A DNA stretch of 64,000 nt from Paramoeba atlantica (GCA_977017575.1 CDRNVI010000027.1:124001-188000), one strand, 5' to 3'. Numbered from the stretch's first letter, positions 40,112-50,905 are shown. Translations and numbers: made by a program. The notes: generated by a model not told the origin, from the sequence alone.

Positions 40112-43100
40112 CTACGATAGTGCTTTGCTCATTTGAGAACACAGCACAGTGCCGTTTAACTCCTGGAGGTGCATTATGAAATCTTGCACAACGATATCGC
40201 GATCACGCCCGCTAGCATCGGCCAGAGATTTCAGGAGAGCCAGGCCACTTTTGTTCATTGCTCCTCCGGCGAGTATTGATACGCATGTAAATTTTTCATG
40301 AGGTATTAGATCCGAGTTAACATACGTGTCGACTTTGCGTTTTTCGGCTTCCTGCATTAGCTGATTGCTCCGTTTACCGAGATTCGTCTTGGATATTTCA
40401 TTTATGATAGTGAGGTCATAGAATATCTCACCGGACGCCCAGTAAATTGCTAAGTCTGGTCCGCTGCGATGGAATGATGCGGTTCCACACTTTTTCTGAT
40501 GTTCATGTTTGCGCTGTTCATTCACCGATTCATTACATTTCAGGCATCGATAAGTGGTGAATTGTCTCGGTTCCCGCTCGCATGGGACTCCGGTCTGAAG
40601 ACAGAGGTCGTAAATATGACGAACGAGAGCATGATGTCGCGTTGTCGCATTTGCGCCTGTGCATTTAACGCAACCGAGCAAGTGTGCTAGAAAGTGTTTT
40701 GATTCGAGAATCATTTTGCATCCAGGGCATATGATTTTGTCCGGCATACTCTTGTGCGCAAGACCAAGTCGTGCCATCACCATTAGAGAGAATTGAGATG
40801 ATGGAATATATCTCGTTTTTCCTTGCAACCAATCGTGATTACCCTTTTCACTGCACGCCTTTACCAAAGGTGCCAACTCCTCGTTTTTCTTTGTCAGCTC
40901 TTGATACGTCTTCTGATTGAGCATAGCCTCCGTTGCGGGGCCATCATTTACTGATTCGCTGTCCTGCGCTATACCTTCGTCGTACGTTAATCGAGCTGAT
41001 TTTGGTTTACATTGCTCAAGAGAAACGCGTTTAGAAGAGTTGTACGCGGACGTACGAGAGTCAGTAGATGATGGCAGGCCGAGCCCACCTTTCTTCAGCG
41101 GCAACCGGCACCAAGCGATGTGTTTATCTGTCATTTTGCCAAGCCATGTGTTCAACACCGCTTCAACATCGCTGTCGAATTTTTTGCATAGTTTTTCCGA
41201 TGCTATTGGTGTGTGTACCCGGGTGTGGTACCTATGTCTAATGTTTACGCTTTTCGATAGTAGAAGTAGTGATATGTTGTTTAAACCCATGCGCTTGAGA
41301 CGTCGGAATATGGCTTCGTGCTTTTCAAGCTTCTGTGTCAGACATTCACTGACTACTTCGTCGTTGCCTATGTATGCACCTAGGGTCTTTGTCGCTGAAT
41401 GCTTGATTTTCACTCCTTCTGCTTCAAGTTCTGCTGGGATTGGTATATCATGCTTTCCGCCAAACCACACGCATTTGTGTTTGGCCATTTTGACTCGTTT
41501 CTCCGCTAGGAGGCCGTGTAGACGACTGAATGCATCAGCTAACGCTTGTTGGTCCTCAGATGCTAGGTTTATGTCGTCGATGAATGCGAAGATTTTTACT
41601 TGTGGAAATTCCATTGCCAGGGTTTCTATGATAGGCTGCATAAATGCGCAAAAGTACAAGGTAGATAACGGAGATCCTTGTCGTACTCCAGCTGAGCTAT
41701 ATATCGTCTCGTAATGCTCACCGTTTTTTCCGTAATATAAAAGCTCAGAGGCCTCCGAATATTCCGCGTGAAAGAATCTACGAAAAGGGCGCAATGTGCA
41801 TAGGCCGAAAACGACTTTTGCGATGTCGCTACGCATAGGCGAGTTAAAGGCATTAGCGAGATCGATTGATAGAATGGCTTTGCCTTCTTGATAATGGCTA
41901 TGAAGACGGTGCACTACTTTTTCGCATCCAGACTGTACAGATACTCCAAATTGTAACGGGGCGAAGAGTTTTTCGAGTGTATGTTCGTGCCGTGCTACTA
42001 ATACGATTCCCGCCAGTTTCAGGAAGACTTCGCCTACGCAGATTGGTCTGACGCCTTTGTCTGCCTTTGGTAACGCTACCAAGCGTGCTCGTTTCAGACG
42101 ATTCATTACTTGTTTTGACAGAAGTCCATTTATCAGATCCGCAAACATATAACACATGGAGACGCAACAAATTTCGTCGTCCAAGAGGAGCCGAATTATT
42201 GTGTCAGTGGTTCCCGTAGGTCCTGGTGCCGATCCTTTGGCAAGACGCCGACCTGCGTCCCTGAGTTCTTCGGTGGAAATGATGGCTATCTCAGGAGAGT
42301 CATCCGGGAGCTCAAAGTTTTCATGATTCTGCGGATGCAGGTCCCGTAGTTTGGCGCATACATCGTCTTCTGTTAGTTCCTGTGGTCGCACTTCCTGATC
42401 TAGCACTTTTGTTGCCTTAGAGACACACCCTTCTAGGGCCAGGCGGGTCGCTTTTTTTATGGTGCGTGCTTCTGTTTTGCTCAGTTCCTCCGCATCTCCA
42501 GCGTTTTCGTCATCCGGGATCGGCCGTTTTCTTCTTCGCCGAATCGACGCGGTTCTCACTACTGTTAACGAGTGCTTCATTGCGGATAGGACCCTATTCC
42601 AAATGTCGTTTCTGTCATCATACGAGTTGGTGGCGTAATTCCGCATAATGTCCCGGTAAATGGCTACGACACATGGTGCGAAATCGGCATGAATCGCTCG
42701 GAGCTTCGGCATCGGCGCTAAATCCAAATCTTCTTCAGTGTGTTGTGTGACGGGTGGGCTGGCAACCGGTATTGAGTTCATATGTTTATCCATAGCGGAC
42801 TGTTTTTTAAGCCACTGAATCTTATATATTCGAACATTCGCTTGCGGGGGAAGAAAACCTTTGAAGGTGTTGTCGACCTTGTGACCTTGAACTCCGATAT
42901 ACTCCATAGACAGCTTCGTTCTTACATTCCTGCGATTTATTGTAGCTACGGTACCTTTTGAAACACTCAACGTGGTTTGGCAATCAAAGCCCCAGGTCAG
43001 AAAACATACATCACCAGTTTTGGCATTGCCAATGGCATTGGAAATTCCTTCCGACGTCATTGGGAAGTTGTGTCGTGGGTCCATCGCGCTCGGGACTTCA

Positions 43101-43343
43101 GAATCGGGCTTCCTACTTACTCCGGTTTCGCTGGATAGATTTTCGGAGTCGGGATCGATCGGGTGTGGGGAGTGGCATTCATGAAAAACATGGGACGTAT
43201 TAAGAGATTCGGTTTCGCTTTCGATGTCCTGTGGGATCGCGTGGGTATCAACTGGTAGCGGCGATGGGAGCCGATTTTCTTCTGCCGCGTTGTGGTATTC
43301 TTGATTTATCGTGTATTCAAAATTCACCGTTAAAGATTTCCTA
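40112..43343 (-). pseudogene. RLE-II RT/endonuclease, copy b, 3' part
   Basis: Open frame of about 1077 codons without its own start. The GTG at 43327 is not a credible start, since the frame continues into the junction. Order: FHECHSP block, beta-rich module (FLTWGFDCQTTLSVSKGTV ... GFLPPQANVRIYKIQW), GSAPGPTGTTDT, SIDLANAFNSP, SSAGVRQGSPLS, FAFIDDINLA, ICPGCKMILESKHFLAHLLG, CVKC, CLKC...H...C, SGPDLAIYWASGEIFYDLTI. Very close to copy a throughout RT. All catalytic residues are present, so the polymerase and nuclease are intact but cut off from the N-terminus. Confidence 0.85.
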
Positions 43344-46300
43344 TTTTTTTTTAACGCACCTCGCTAACGGCATTCAACTGGTATTCACAGGGCCGTTTCA
43401 TCTCCATCGACCGGTGCCAAGTATTTCCTAAATTGAGACATTGCGACCGAACCATTCAGTTCTTGCAATTGCAAAGCGAAATCCTGGTGAATCTTATCGC
43501 GTGCCAGTCCACATGCATCTGCAAGAGCCGACAATAATTCCTTGGTGTTTGGATGCATGGCGCCTCCAGAAAGCATGGGAATGCACAAAAACTGCTGTTT
43601 CGGAATTAAGCTCGACACGACGTACCGGTTAATCTTACGCTTGATAGCGTCTCGCATGAGAATTGCGCCGCTGCGTTTGATGTTGGATTGTGAAAGCTCG
43701 TGTATGACGGTAAAATCATAAAAGATGTCCCCGTCTGCCCAATGGATGACTAAATCTGGCCCGGAATGGTGGAATGAACCAGATCCGCAAGTCCTTTGGT
43801 GTGACGCTTTATTTTCACCGTCAACTGTGGTACCGCACTTTCCGCAGGTGTATGTCGCGAATTGTCTAGGTTCGAGCTCGCAGGGAATGCCGGCCTTAAT
43901 ACATAGCGCATAGAGTTGACGCACCATTCTGTTGTGTTTTGTGGTAGCGTTAATCCCAGAGCATTTAACGCATCCGGACACGTGAGCAATTGCGCTGCTG
44001 GAGGTGAGGAGAACGTGGCACCCAGGACATTGTACCTTCGATGGTAGCAACGGATGCTCTATTCCGAAACGGGGCATTATCGCCAACGTGAAAAGTCGCG
44101 AAGGAATGAATTTGGTGCAAGCGGTGAGCCAATTGTAATTCCCTTTCGCACTGGCCACACGAATGATATCAGCCTGACCCTTGTCTTTCATCAAAGACTC
44201 GCGCACTGCATTGTGGTGGACTTCTTCCGTAACCGCTTCATCAGTGAGAGGTCGTTGGCTGGAGAGCGAGTTCAGCGCTGGCAAATCCATTAGAGTAGCG
44301 GGAGCTGAAAGATGAATTGGTCGCTCCATAGCTGCTCGTTTGGATTTGAAGAACGCTGCTTCGCGAATCGGTTCAGTTGGGGTGAGCCCGAGTCCTCCTT
44401 TCTTCAGTGGTAGCCTCATCCATGATATTTGGTCTTCGTTGAGGTTCCCGAACCATGAACATAGCGTGTTTGCCACCTGGGAATCAAACTGCCGACTGAG
44501 TTCCAAAGACGCATCAGGATGATGCACGCGTATGTCGTACCTGTGACGCATATTCACGCAGTGCGATAGTAAAACGATAGAGACGTTGCTGGCCCCCATG
44601 TGCTGTAGGCGCCGGAAAGCTGCTTGATGCTTCACAACTTTTTGGACTAATTTTTCGCTAACGCTTTCTTTCTCTCCGACGAAGGCCCCCAAAATTTTGG
44701 TAGCCCGGCTTTCGGATAAAACTCCCGCCTCCTGCAAGACGTGCGGAATGGGGATTCTTTCGATGCCTTCAAACCAGACGCATTTTGTTGGGGATAATTC
44801 CACTAGCTTAGCAGTCAATAAAACTCGAAGACGGTTGTAAGCGTTGGCAATTAGTTCTGAGTCCTTTGATGCGAAGCCGATGTCGTCGATGTAGGCGTAT
44901 ATGCGAAGTGCCGGGAATTCTGAAGCAACGATCTCTAAAATTGGTTGCATAAACGCGCAGAACATAATCGTGGACAACGGCGACCCCTGCCTCACCCCGG
45001 CTGAACTTTTCAAGGTGGCTCCAAGATTGCCGTTGCTCCCGTAATAAAGAAGTTCTGATGGACTGGAGTATTCGGCATTAAAGAGACGCTGAAAGGGGCG
45101 GAGACCGTGGAATCCGAACACGGCTCTTGCAATTTCATCCCTGGCTGGTGAATTGAAGGCGTTTCTGATATCAATAGCCAGAATGGCGCATCCCTCTGCG
45201 TATTTCTCGTTAAGCTTATGCACGACATGCTCGCAGCCAGACTTTATCATAACACCAAACTGATAAGGCGCAAAGAGCGGGACAAGCTGTTTCTCGTGCC
45301 GCTGCAGAAGGACGATTTCGGCAAGCTTCAACCAGACCTCCCCCACAGCGATTGGACGAATTCCGTTTCCAGGTTTGGGAATCGCTACAAGTCGCGCTCT
45401 CTTCACGCGTTTCATTACTTCTTCAGACAGTGATCCATTAATCAGGTCGGTAATCATGTGACACAAACTTAACGAGCACACCTCGTCGTCTAACAGGATG
45501 CGCAAAATTGAATCCGTTGTGCCTGTTGGTCCTGGCGCCGCCCCTTTGGCCATGCGTCTTCCGGCCTCCCGAAGCTCGACAGGCGTAATACACGCTGTCA
45601 TCGGAGCATCTTGCGGGAGGCGAAATGTGGTGGGGAGATCTGGATGCAAAGCACGAAGTTTTTCAATGGTTTCCGAGTCGCTGAGTGTTCGTGGTGTAAT
45701 TTCCTGGTTAATAACTCGGGACGCTTTGGAAACACACCCGTCTAATGCCAGACTAGTTGCTTTCTTGATGGCCCGTTTGTCATCTATAAGACGTGGTCCG
45801 TTGGCGGTGGAGGTGTGTCCGTTTTGAGATTCGCCGTCTTGCAATGACGAAAAATCGCGCGGGCGACGTCGACGTCGTTTCGCCGTTGCCTTCCGAATTG
45901 TGGCAAGAGAATATTTCATGGCTGATAACGTTCGATGCCATATGCGGTTCCTTTGTGGGTATGGGGATTCTGCGTAATCTCGAACGATGTCTCGGTAAAT
46001 TGCAACTACGCAAGGAATGAATTCCGGTGCAACTGATCGCAGAGTAGGCATGGGCTCAAGATCTAGGTCGTTTTCTGTGTGTTGATAATTAACGCGAAGC
46101 GCCCGGTTAATTCTTTCTTCAGACCGGCAGCTTTTTATACTTCCAGGATCACTTTCCTGATGTGTGTTATTTTCCCACACGATCTTAAAGACGCGAACGT
46201 TTGCTTGCGGGGGAATATGACCAGTGAAGGTTGTTCCGATCTTGTGTCCCACAATCCCCACATACTCCATGGTCCATTTGTTCAAGTGCTTTCTTTTCTG

Positions 46301-47929
46301 CGACGCTTTAACGATTCCTTGTGATATGTTGAGGCTTGGCGAACAATCAAAGCTCCAAGCCAAAATGCATCGGTCTCCCACTTTTGCGTGACGGGTTGCG
46401 TCGTACAGCTCGTCTGGAGGGATAGGAAAATGAACCTTGGGGTCGATATGACGGAATTGTGACGCGACTCTTGGAAAGTCTGGCGTTTCACTGAAAAACT
46501 GATGTACTGGATCTTCGACAAGGTTGGTATTTGCGTTGTCTCCAGAGTCGGAAAGTATATGTATTGGCGATTCGCAGTCCAGGAACTCGGATGCGATGGG
46601 AACCGGGGATGGAAGAGATCCCGGCACGATTCTAGCGTCGTTCCTTTCCACGGTACATGCTTCCAAATTCCTCACGTTTCCACCGTTCGGGGTGTCTGAG
46701 AGCAAGGTTGCATTGCTAAAAGTTCCCGCTGTAACCTCCCCACGAGAATTTCCGGGTGTAGTCTGCGGGCTTGGTGCGAGCGGTTGTGTGGTCCCGCTGC
46801 TAACTGATGGGAACGCGTCATCTTGCAACGGATTGTCTGCAAATATGTCGAATGCCCGCACGTCGTGTACATATCCTTCGCCGTTGAATGACACTCCCTT
46901 GGAAGGTATCGGTATATACGTGGCGTTCTTCTGGTAATGGGATTTTTCATAGTTAAACATCGCTCCGGACATGGCGTTGGTCGCCGTTACGAGAGCAGAA
47001 GCCGCTACTGCGCAAGTTTGCTTCAAACGATTCCCCCACTCTGATTCGTTTGTTGATTCGTTTGCTGTCGTAGTTACGGCTTCTTTCGTAGTTTTTCCGT
47101 TCGTCGAGGTAGCAAATCGGATTTTCCTTGTTCTGGGTACCGTCGGTACGCTAAGCGCTGTGGTATCCGTCGTCGACGTAACCCCAGACTCTGCCGATGT
47201 AACCCCAACAGTTAAGTTGCTGCTACGTCGGTAATTGAGCGCTCTCGTTTGGGCTCGCCTAGCCGACGTGTGCATGCTTGGGCGTGTCATTGAGGGAGTT
47301 TCGAGAGACTGTGGAGATGACGCCTGGCTGTGTATCGGCGAAGATGGCGGTGAAAGTGGCAACGGAAGAGGCGGTGGAGGTGCATTGGGAGACGTCGCAA
47401 TGCGCGGAGGAAACGATGCAGTACCCATCGCAGCGGGAAGAGGGGATGACGTAGCGCACGGCGGAGCAGTGAAAGATGGTTGTGCCGGCGGTGACGGGGG
47501 AGGTGGCGCGGGCGGTGGCGCAGGTGATGGCGCGGGCGATGGCGCAGGCGGTGGCGGAAGAGGCAGCGGAAGTGCATTGGGAGACGTCGCAACGCGCGGA
47601 GGAAGCGGCGTAGTAACCATCGAAGCGGGAAGAGGGGGTGACGTGGCGCACGGCGGAGCAGTGAATGATGGTTGTGCCGGCGGTGACGGGGGAGGTGTCG
47701 TGGGCGGTGGCGCAGGTGATGGCGCAGGCGGTGGCGCTAGCGGTGGCGCCGGTTGTCCAATGGATTTCTTCTTTCTACGATTCGCCGGCAAGGGCTCAAC
47801 GACAGGAGCTACTCCCGTCTCTTTGGCTCTGCTCCGCGTGAACATTCCCATTAAGTAAAAGTAAAAAATAAAATCAACAAGCAACAAGCTTGTTTCTTCA
47901 AGCAACAAGCAACAAGCAACAAGCTTGTT
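43344..47929 (-). mobile_element. RLE-II copy c: complete, inserted in copy b
   Basis: T9 tail at 43344-43352, a 3' UTR of only about 30 bp with no hairpins, an open ORF, an AT-rich leader, and a CTTGTTG-rich 5' end (47875-47935). It belongs to a longer subfamily than copies a and b. Confidence 0.8.
43385..47851 (-). CDS. RLE-II reverse transcriptase/endonuclease, copy c (open, 1488 aa)
   Basis: Starts MGMFTRSRAKETGVAPVVEP, homologous to MGMLTRAMAKNTGVAPVV of copies a and b. The earlier Met in frame lies in the leader. Residues 35-220 are Pro/Ala/Ser-rich. YVHDVRAFDIFA near 345 and FLDCESPIH near 450 are conserved in the family. Beta-rich module CILAWSFDCSPSLNISQG ... GHIPPQANVRVFKIVW. RT: GAAPGPTGTTDS near 777, AIDIRNAFNSP near 893, SSAGVRQGSPLS near 952, YAYIDDIGFAS near 986. 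Fingers VQCPGCHVLLTSSSAIAHVS, CVKC, CGKC...H...C near 1278-1350. Nuclease SGPDLVIHWADGDIFYDFTV near 1372. No stops, all motifs present. The largest intact retroelement protein here. Confidence 0.9.
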   Translation of the reverse strand: MGMFTRSRAKETGVAPVVEPLPANRRKKKSIGQPAPPLAPPPAPSPAPPPTTPPPSPPAQPSFTAPPCATSPPLPASMVTTPLPPRVATSPNALPLPLPPPPAPSPAPSPAPPPAPPPPSPPAQPSFTAPPCATSSPLPAAMGTASFPPRIATSPNAPPPPLPLPLSPPSSPIHSQASSPQSLETPSMTRPSMHTSARRAQTRALNYRRSSNLTVGVTSAESGVTSTTDTTALSVPTVPRTRKIRFATSTNGKTTKEAVTTTANESTNESEWGNRLKQTCAVAASALVTATNAMSGAMFNYEKSHYQKNATYIPIPSKGVSFNGEGYVHDVRAFDIFADNPLQDDAFPSVSSGTTQPLAPSPQTTPGNSRGEVTAGTFSNATLLSDTPNGGNVRNLEACTVERNDARIVPGSLPSPVPIASEFLDCESPIHILSDSGDNANTNLVEDPVHQFFSETPDFPRVASQFRHIDPKVHFPIPPDELYDATRHAKVGDRCILAWSFDCSPSLNISQGIVKASQKRKHLNKWTMEYVGIVGHKIGTTFTGHIPPQANVRVFKIVWENNTHQESDPGSIKSCRSEERINRALRVNYQHTENDLDLEPMPTLRSVAPEFIPCVVAIYRDIVRDYAESPYPQRNRIWHRTLSAMKYSLATIRKATAKRRRRRPRDFSSLQDGESQNGHTSTANGPRLIDDKRAIKKATSLALDGCVSKASRVINQEITPRTLSDSETIEKLRALHPDLPTTFRLPQDAPMTACITPVELREAGRRMAKGAAPGPTGTTDSILRILLDDEVCSLSLCHMITDLINGSLSEEVMKRVKRARLVAIPKPGNGIRPIAVGEVWLKLAEIVLLQRHEKQLVPLFAPYQFGVMIKSGCEHVVHKLNEKYAEGCAILAIDIRNAFNSPARDEIARAVFGFHGLRPFQRLFNAEYSSPSELLYYGSNGNLGATLKSSAGVRQGSPLSTIMFCAFMQPILEIVASEFPALRIYAYIDDIGFASKDSELIANAYNRLRVLLTAKLVELSPTKCVWFEGIERIPIPHVLQEAGVLSESRATKILGAFVGEKESVSEKLVQKVVKHQAAFRRLQHMGASNVSIVLLSHCVNMRHRYDIRVHHPDASLELSRQFDSQVANTLCSWFGNLNEDQISWMRLPLKKGGLGLTPTEPIREAAFFKSKRAAMERPIHLSAPATLMDLPALNSLSSQRPLTDEAVTEEVHHNAVRESLMKDKGQADIIRVASAKGNYNWLTACTKFIPSRLFTLAIMPRFGIEHPLLPSKVQCPGCHVLLTSSSAIAHVSGCVKCSGINATTKHNRMVRQLYALCIKAGIPCELEPRQFATYTCGKCGTTVDGENKASHQRTCGSGSFHHSGPDLVIHWADGDIFYDFTVIHELSQSNIKRSGAILMRDAIKRKINRYVVSSLIPKQQFLCIPMLSGGAMHPNTKELLSALADACGLARDKIHQDFALQLQELNGSVAMSQFRKYLAPVDGDETAL

Positions 47930-47935
47930 TCTTCC
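47875..47935 (-). repeat. Stacked CTTGTTG units at the 5' junction of RLE-II copy c
   Basis: CTTGTTG, the last seven bases of the SL, occurs singly or in tandem about five times. The block AAGAAACAAGCTTGTTG occurs twice. It reads as repeated SL remnants or repeated template jumps at the cDNA 5' end. Confidence 0.6.
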
Positions 47936-48948
47936 GCGTTTTGCGCATGACCGGTAGTTTGTGGCGTCGCATTAACGTCTGCAGTTTCCGCGAAGATGTC
48001 AAAGGCGCGTACGTCGTGTACATAACCTTCCCCATTGTAGGTGTAGCCTCTACTCATCATTTTCGTGTGAAATGCTTTGCGCTCGTGTGTCCAAGGAGAT
48101 TCTCTTTGTGACTGAAGTGTTTCCGCAGGCTCGTTTCCGGTGTTGAAAACTGCTCCGATGGCTTGTGCGGCGACAGCGCACGTCTTCTTAATTCGGATAC
48201 GCCATTTTCCTGTTTCTTTTGGCTCTCCTGACGACAGCTCCGCGGGTGGTTGTTGCTCTGCGGACGGCAGCTGGGTCTCTTTGTTCGCAGGTGTTAGCGT
48301 TCGGTCTGTTCTATGTGTTATCTGTGGCGTGGGCGCCGACTGTGTAGGTTCCGATTGTGGACGTGGAGGTTCCGGTTGTGGAGATGACGGTTCTCGCTGA
48401 TCTCGCGCTGGCCCTGGGGAAGGAATGAGCGGTAGACGGGGTGGTGATGGCGATTTCGGCGCTTCGGAATCGGCCGAGGACATCTGCAGAACTCTCGTTC
48501 GCGCTTTACGCGAGAATGCGTGCATGCTGGGACGTGGGGCGGGTGGAGACGAGGACAGCACACCCGACGGAGGCGAAGTCGGTCCACATCGTGGAGGTGA
48601 AGGGTGCGAAGGAGATTGCACGTGGGGAGCAAATGGCAACTGTTGCGGAGGTCGTGGTGGCGATGGCAGGGGCGATGGTGGTGGCGGCGATGGGGGCGGC
48701 GGTGAGGGCGGCGATGGGGGCGGCGGTGAGGGCGGCGATGGGGGCGGCGGTGAGGGCGGCGATGGGGGCGGCGGTGAGGGCGGCGATGGGGGCGGCGGTG
48801 AGGGCGGCGATGGGGGCGGCGGTGAGGGCGGCGATGGGGGCGGCGGTGGCGGGTCCTTTGGGAGCTTCTTGCGGCGCGTGGGGGGAAGCGATTGAACAAC
48901 GGGAGCTACCCCCGTATTCTTCGCCATGGCACGCGTGAGCATGCCCAT
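47930..48948 (-). pseudogene. RLE-II RT/endonuclease, copy b, 5' part
   Basis: From MGMLTRAMAKNTGVAPVVQS through about six PPSPPPPS repeats, KSPSPPRLPLIP (shared with copy a), RIKKTCAVAAQAIGAVF and GYVHDVRAFDIFA (shared with copy c), to GHAQNAEE. The following residues (TSLLLVACCLKK...) are the junction with copy c. About 340 codons of the N-terminal region, with no catalytic domain. Confidence 0.85.
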
Positions 48949-48974
48949 TTAATAAAATTTAATAAAAAAAATTT

Positions 48975-48990
48975 CAACAAGGTACAGAAA
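48975..48990 (-). other. SL remnant at RLE-II copy b 5' end
   Basis: TTTCTGTACCTTGTTG, followed by an AT-rich leader and the ATG at 48948. Copy a carries the same leader type, but only GTTG of its SL. Confidence 0.8.
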
Positions 48991-49840
48991 AAAAAGGACC
49001 TAATATATTCGAAGGCAACTAATCAATACTTATTTGTACGGAGATATACGTGTGGTAGTGAACTCTTTTAGAGTCGTAAACTCCCAATCCACTTTTCATC
49101 GGTGATGTAATCTCGGAGTTGAGACACTACCGTGTAAGCCGATAGCTTTTCAAGTTCCAGCTGAAAAGCCTCACGCACGTTTTCATATTTTCGATTCGCG
49201 CGCTGAGCCAACGCCTTTAATAGTTGTTTTGTGTCGTTGTGCAACACACCACAATCTGAGGCGGCGATGCAACGAAATGCCTCACTGTCCACACCTTTCT
49301 CTGTCACATATTTCTTGAACTTCCTTTCCTGGGCTTGCTGCAGTAGGTAGTTGCTTGTTTGTTTCTTGTAACTGTTGCAGCAAGTGTGAACCACTGTGAA
49401 ATCATAGAGGACTTCTCCCATATGGGGCCACATGATAGCGAGGTCGGGGCCAGATCGAATCCTGCGCGCCTTACATGGATGTTGGTCAGAAACCTCCGCA
49501 GAAATAGAGCATTTACACTTTGTACAATAAAATGAGGAGTGAATTCGCGGTTCGATAACACACGGAAGTCCTGCCTTCGCGCACAAGTCAGCTAGATAGC
49601 GCACGATGTGAGAGTGTTTACGAGTGCAGTTCATACCTGAGCATCTCGAGCATCCTGCGATATGTGGAATAATACTAGAAGATGTTTCTGGACCACAGCA
49701 TCCCGGGCATACGACGTTTATTGGCGCTTTCGGTAGACTTATTCCAAGTCGCATCATTAGGGTGTAGCGGAAAAGGTAAGGATTCACATAGTTATTCGTA
49801 CTCTCTAAATGTAAGTTCGCTTCTTTGCTTCGGTTCAGAA
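48991..49840 (-). pseudogene. RLE-I C-terminal fragment (copy g)
   Basis: Open from about 49836 to the stop at 49068: SKEANLHLESTNNYVNPYLF, VVCPGCCGPETSSSIIPHIA, CSRCSGMNC, CTKCKC, SGPDLAIMWPHMGEVLYDFT, ending DYITDEKWIGSLRL. Nuclease module complete, RT absent. Residues before SKEAN (VFPQNSRRPSSL...) are flanking sequence. 48991-49067 is AT-rich 3' UTR without a clear tail. Confidence 0.82.
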
Positions 49841-50267
49841 TAAAGAAAGGCGCTAAAGAACTAGGGCGTCGGGAGTTTTGCGGAAACACACTATCTGGCA
49901 CCACCAAAACGAGGTGCTAAGAAACTAGGGTAGTATGTCTTTCCCGTGGATGGGGTTACCCGGCGTCAGCAAAACAAGATGCCAAATAATTAGGGTAAAC
50001 GCCCAGACACACCAAACTGGAACCAGCTGCTGCGGCTTTACGCTTGCGCGAGAGCTGGTATGGCCATGGGGCGCTGCAAGCATCTTTACAGAATTGCCAG
50101 CAGTGTAGGGGTACTTGCGCACCCCGCCTCCCAAGCAAAAATGGAACCAACTTCCTACACCGAGCTACACGCTCTGCCCTTAGTTGGTGTGAGGCACCTC
50201 AGCTCTCTCTGAGGAGGTAACATCCCTTTATTGGGATATATGCCTTTACCATCATCATCATCATCAT
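49841..50267. other. Unassigned region with imperfect direct repeat and (ATC)n tail
   Basis: No coding potential seen. GGCACCACCAAAACGAGGTG (49887 on) and GGCGTCAGCAAAACAAGATG (49969 on) start two related ~40-bp units ending AGGGTA. The stretch ends with GGGATATATGCC, TTTACC and (ATC)5, which resembles the 3' end of a LINE or SINE with a simple-repeat tail. I cannot assign a family. Confidence 0.4.
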
Positions 50268-50848
50268 AGGAATATTGCAGAGCCCCTCTAATTTTTTTTT
50301 TACTTTTGAAAAATTTCTCCTGGCAAGATCCCACCTGTATTGGATCTTACAAAACCTTTTCCTTGTAGATGAGACTCCAAAGTATATACGCACATCACAT
50401 TTTCTAAAAATGGAAAAGTTGCATATAGGGGGTGACCCCGCCAAAGTAGCCAAAAACAGGTGAAAGTGGGCTTTTTTAAGCAAAATCCACGAAAAGTGGC
50501 CATTTTAGGGCATTTTAGAAGGGTCACCCCTAATATGTGAAGTCTTCATTCGAAGTAAAAGTAGTTCAAAGTGATAGATTAGGGTACGTTATAGCGTCCA
50601 TATGTTCGGTATTCCATTTTCCCGGGGTTACAAGTCTATGAGGCACGTAACAAATAAAAAAAATTGCATATTTTCGAGAAATATACCACCCTTGAATTTG
50701 TAAAAATTTGTTTCAAATTACAAAAAGTAGGTGGTTTCCCGACAGTGTAATCGCAGATCTATACAACGGTTATAATTGTCTACCGAAATCAAGAAACTCA
50801 TATTAAGGGGTGGGGGGTCAAAAATAGAGTTATGCAATATTCCTATAC
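50268..50848. mobile_element. Possible inverted-repeat (MITE-like) element
   Basis: TAGGAATATTGCA at the left is matched by its inverse TGCAATATTCCTA at the right, about 580 bp apart. Inside, 50423-50439 (ATATAGGGGGTGACCC) and 50521-50536 (GGGTCACCCCTAATAT) form a second inverted pair. No ORF of note. The terminal sequence is also the 19-bp repeat unit seen at 6608-6664 and 50830-50905. This could equally be a chance boundary of that repeat. Confidence 0.35.
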
Positions 50849-50905
50849 TTATGCAATATTCCTATACTTATGCAATATTCCTATACTTATGCAATATTCC
50901 TATAC
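50830..50905. repeat. 19-bp tandem repeat, 4 units
   Basis: Four perfect TTATGCAATATTCCTATAC units immediately before the left break of YR-3. Inverse of the repeat at 6608-6664. Confidence 0.9.

Larger units (their letters stand above)
39991..48990 (-). mobile_element. RLE-II copy b, split by RLE-II copy c
   Basis: The 5' part (47930-48990) starts with an SL remnant and the same AT-rich leader as copy a. The 3' part (39991-43343) ends with the two-hairpin UTR and CCTGGAAATGTC. Both halves belong to the same subfamily as copy a, and copy c, a different subfamily, fills the gap. That the two halves are one element is inferred. I find no duplicated target bases. Confidence 0.7.

Noticed and set aside
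1855-48990. CRE/SLACS-type site-specific insertion into SL genes
   Set aside because: Flanks on the other side of each SL remnant are unrelated retroelement sequences, and the target duplications found (ACTTTACT, TCAAACG, AACCCACAA) are not SL.
49841-50830. Host gene or tRNA-like SINE head
   Set aside because: I found no convincing ORF, tRNA fold or A/B box pair. It is left unassigned.
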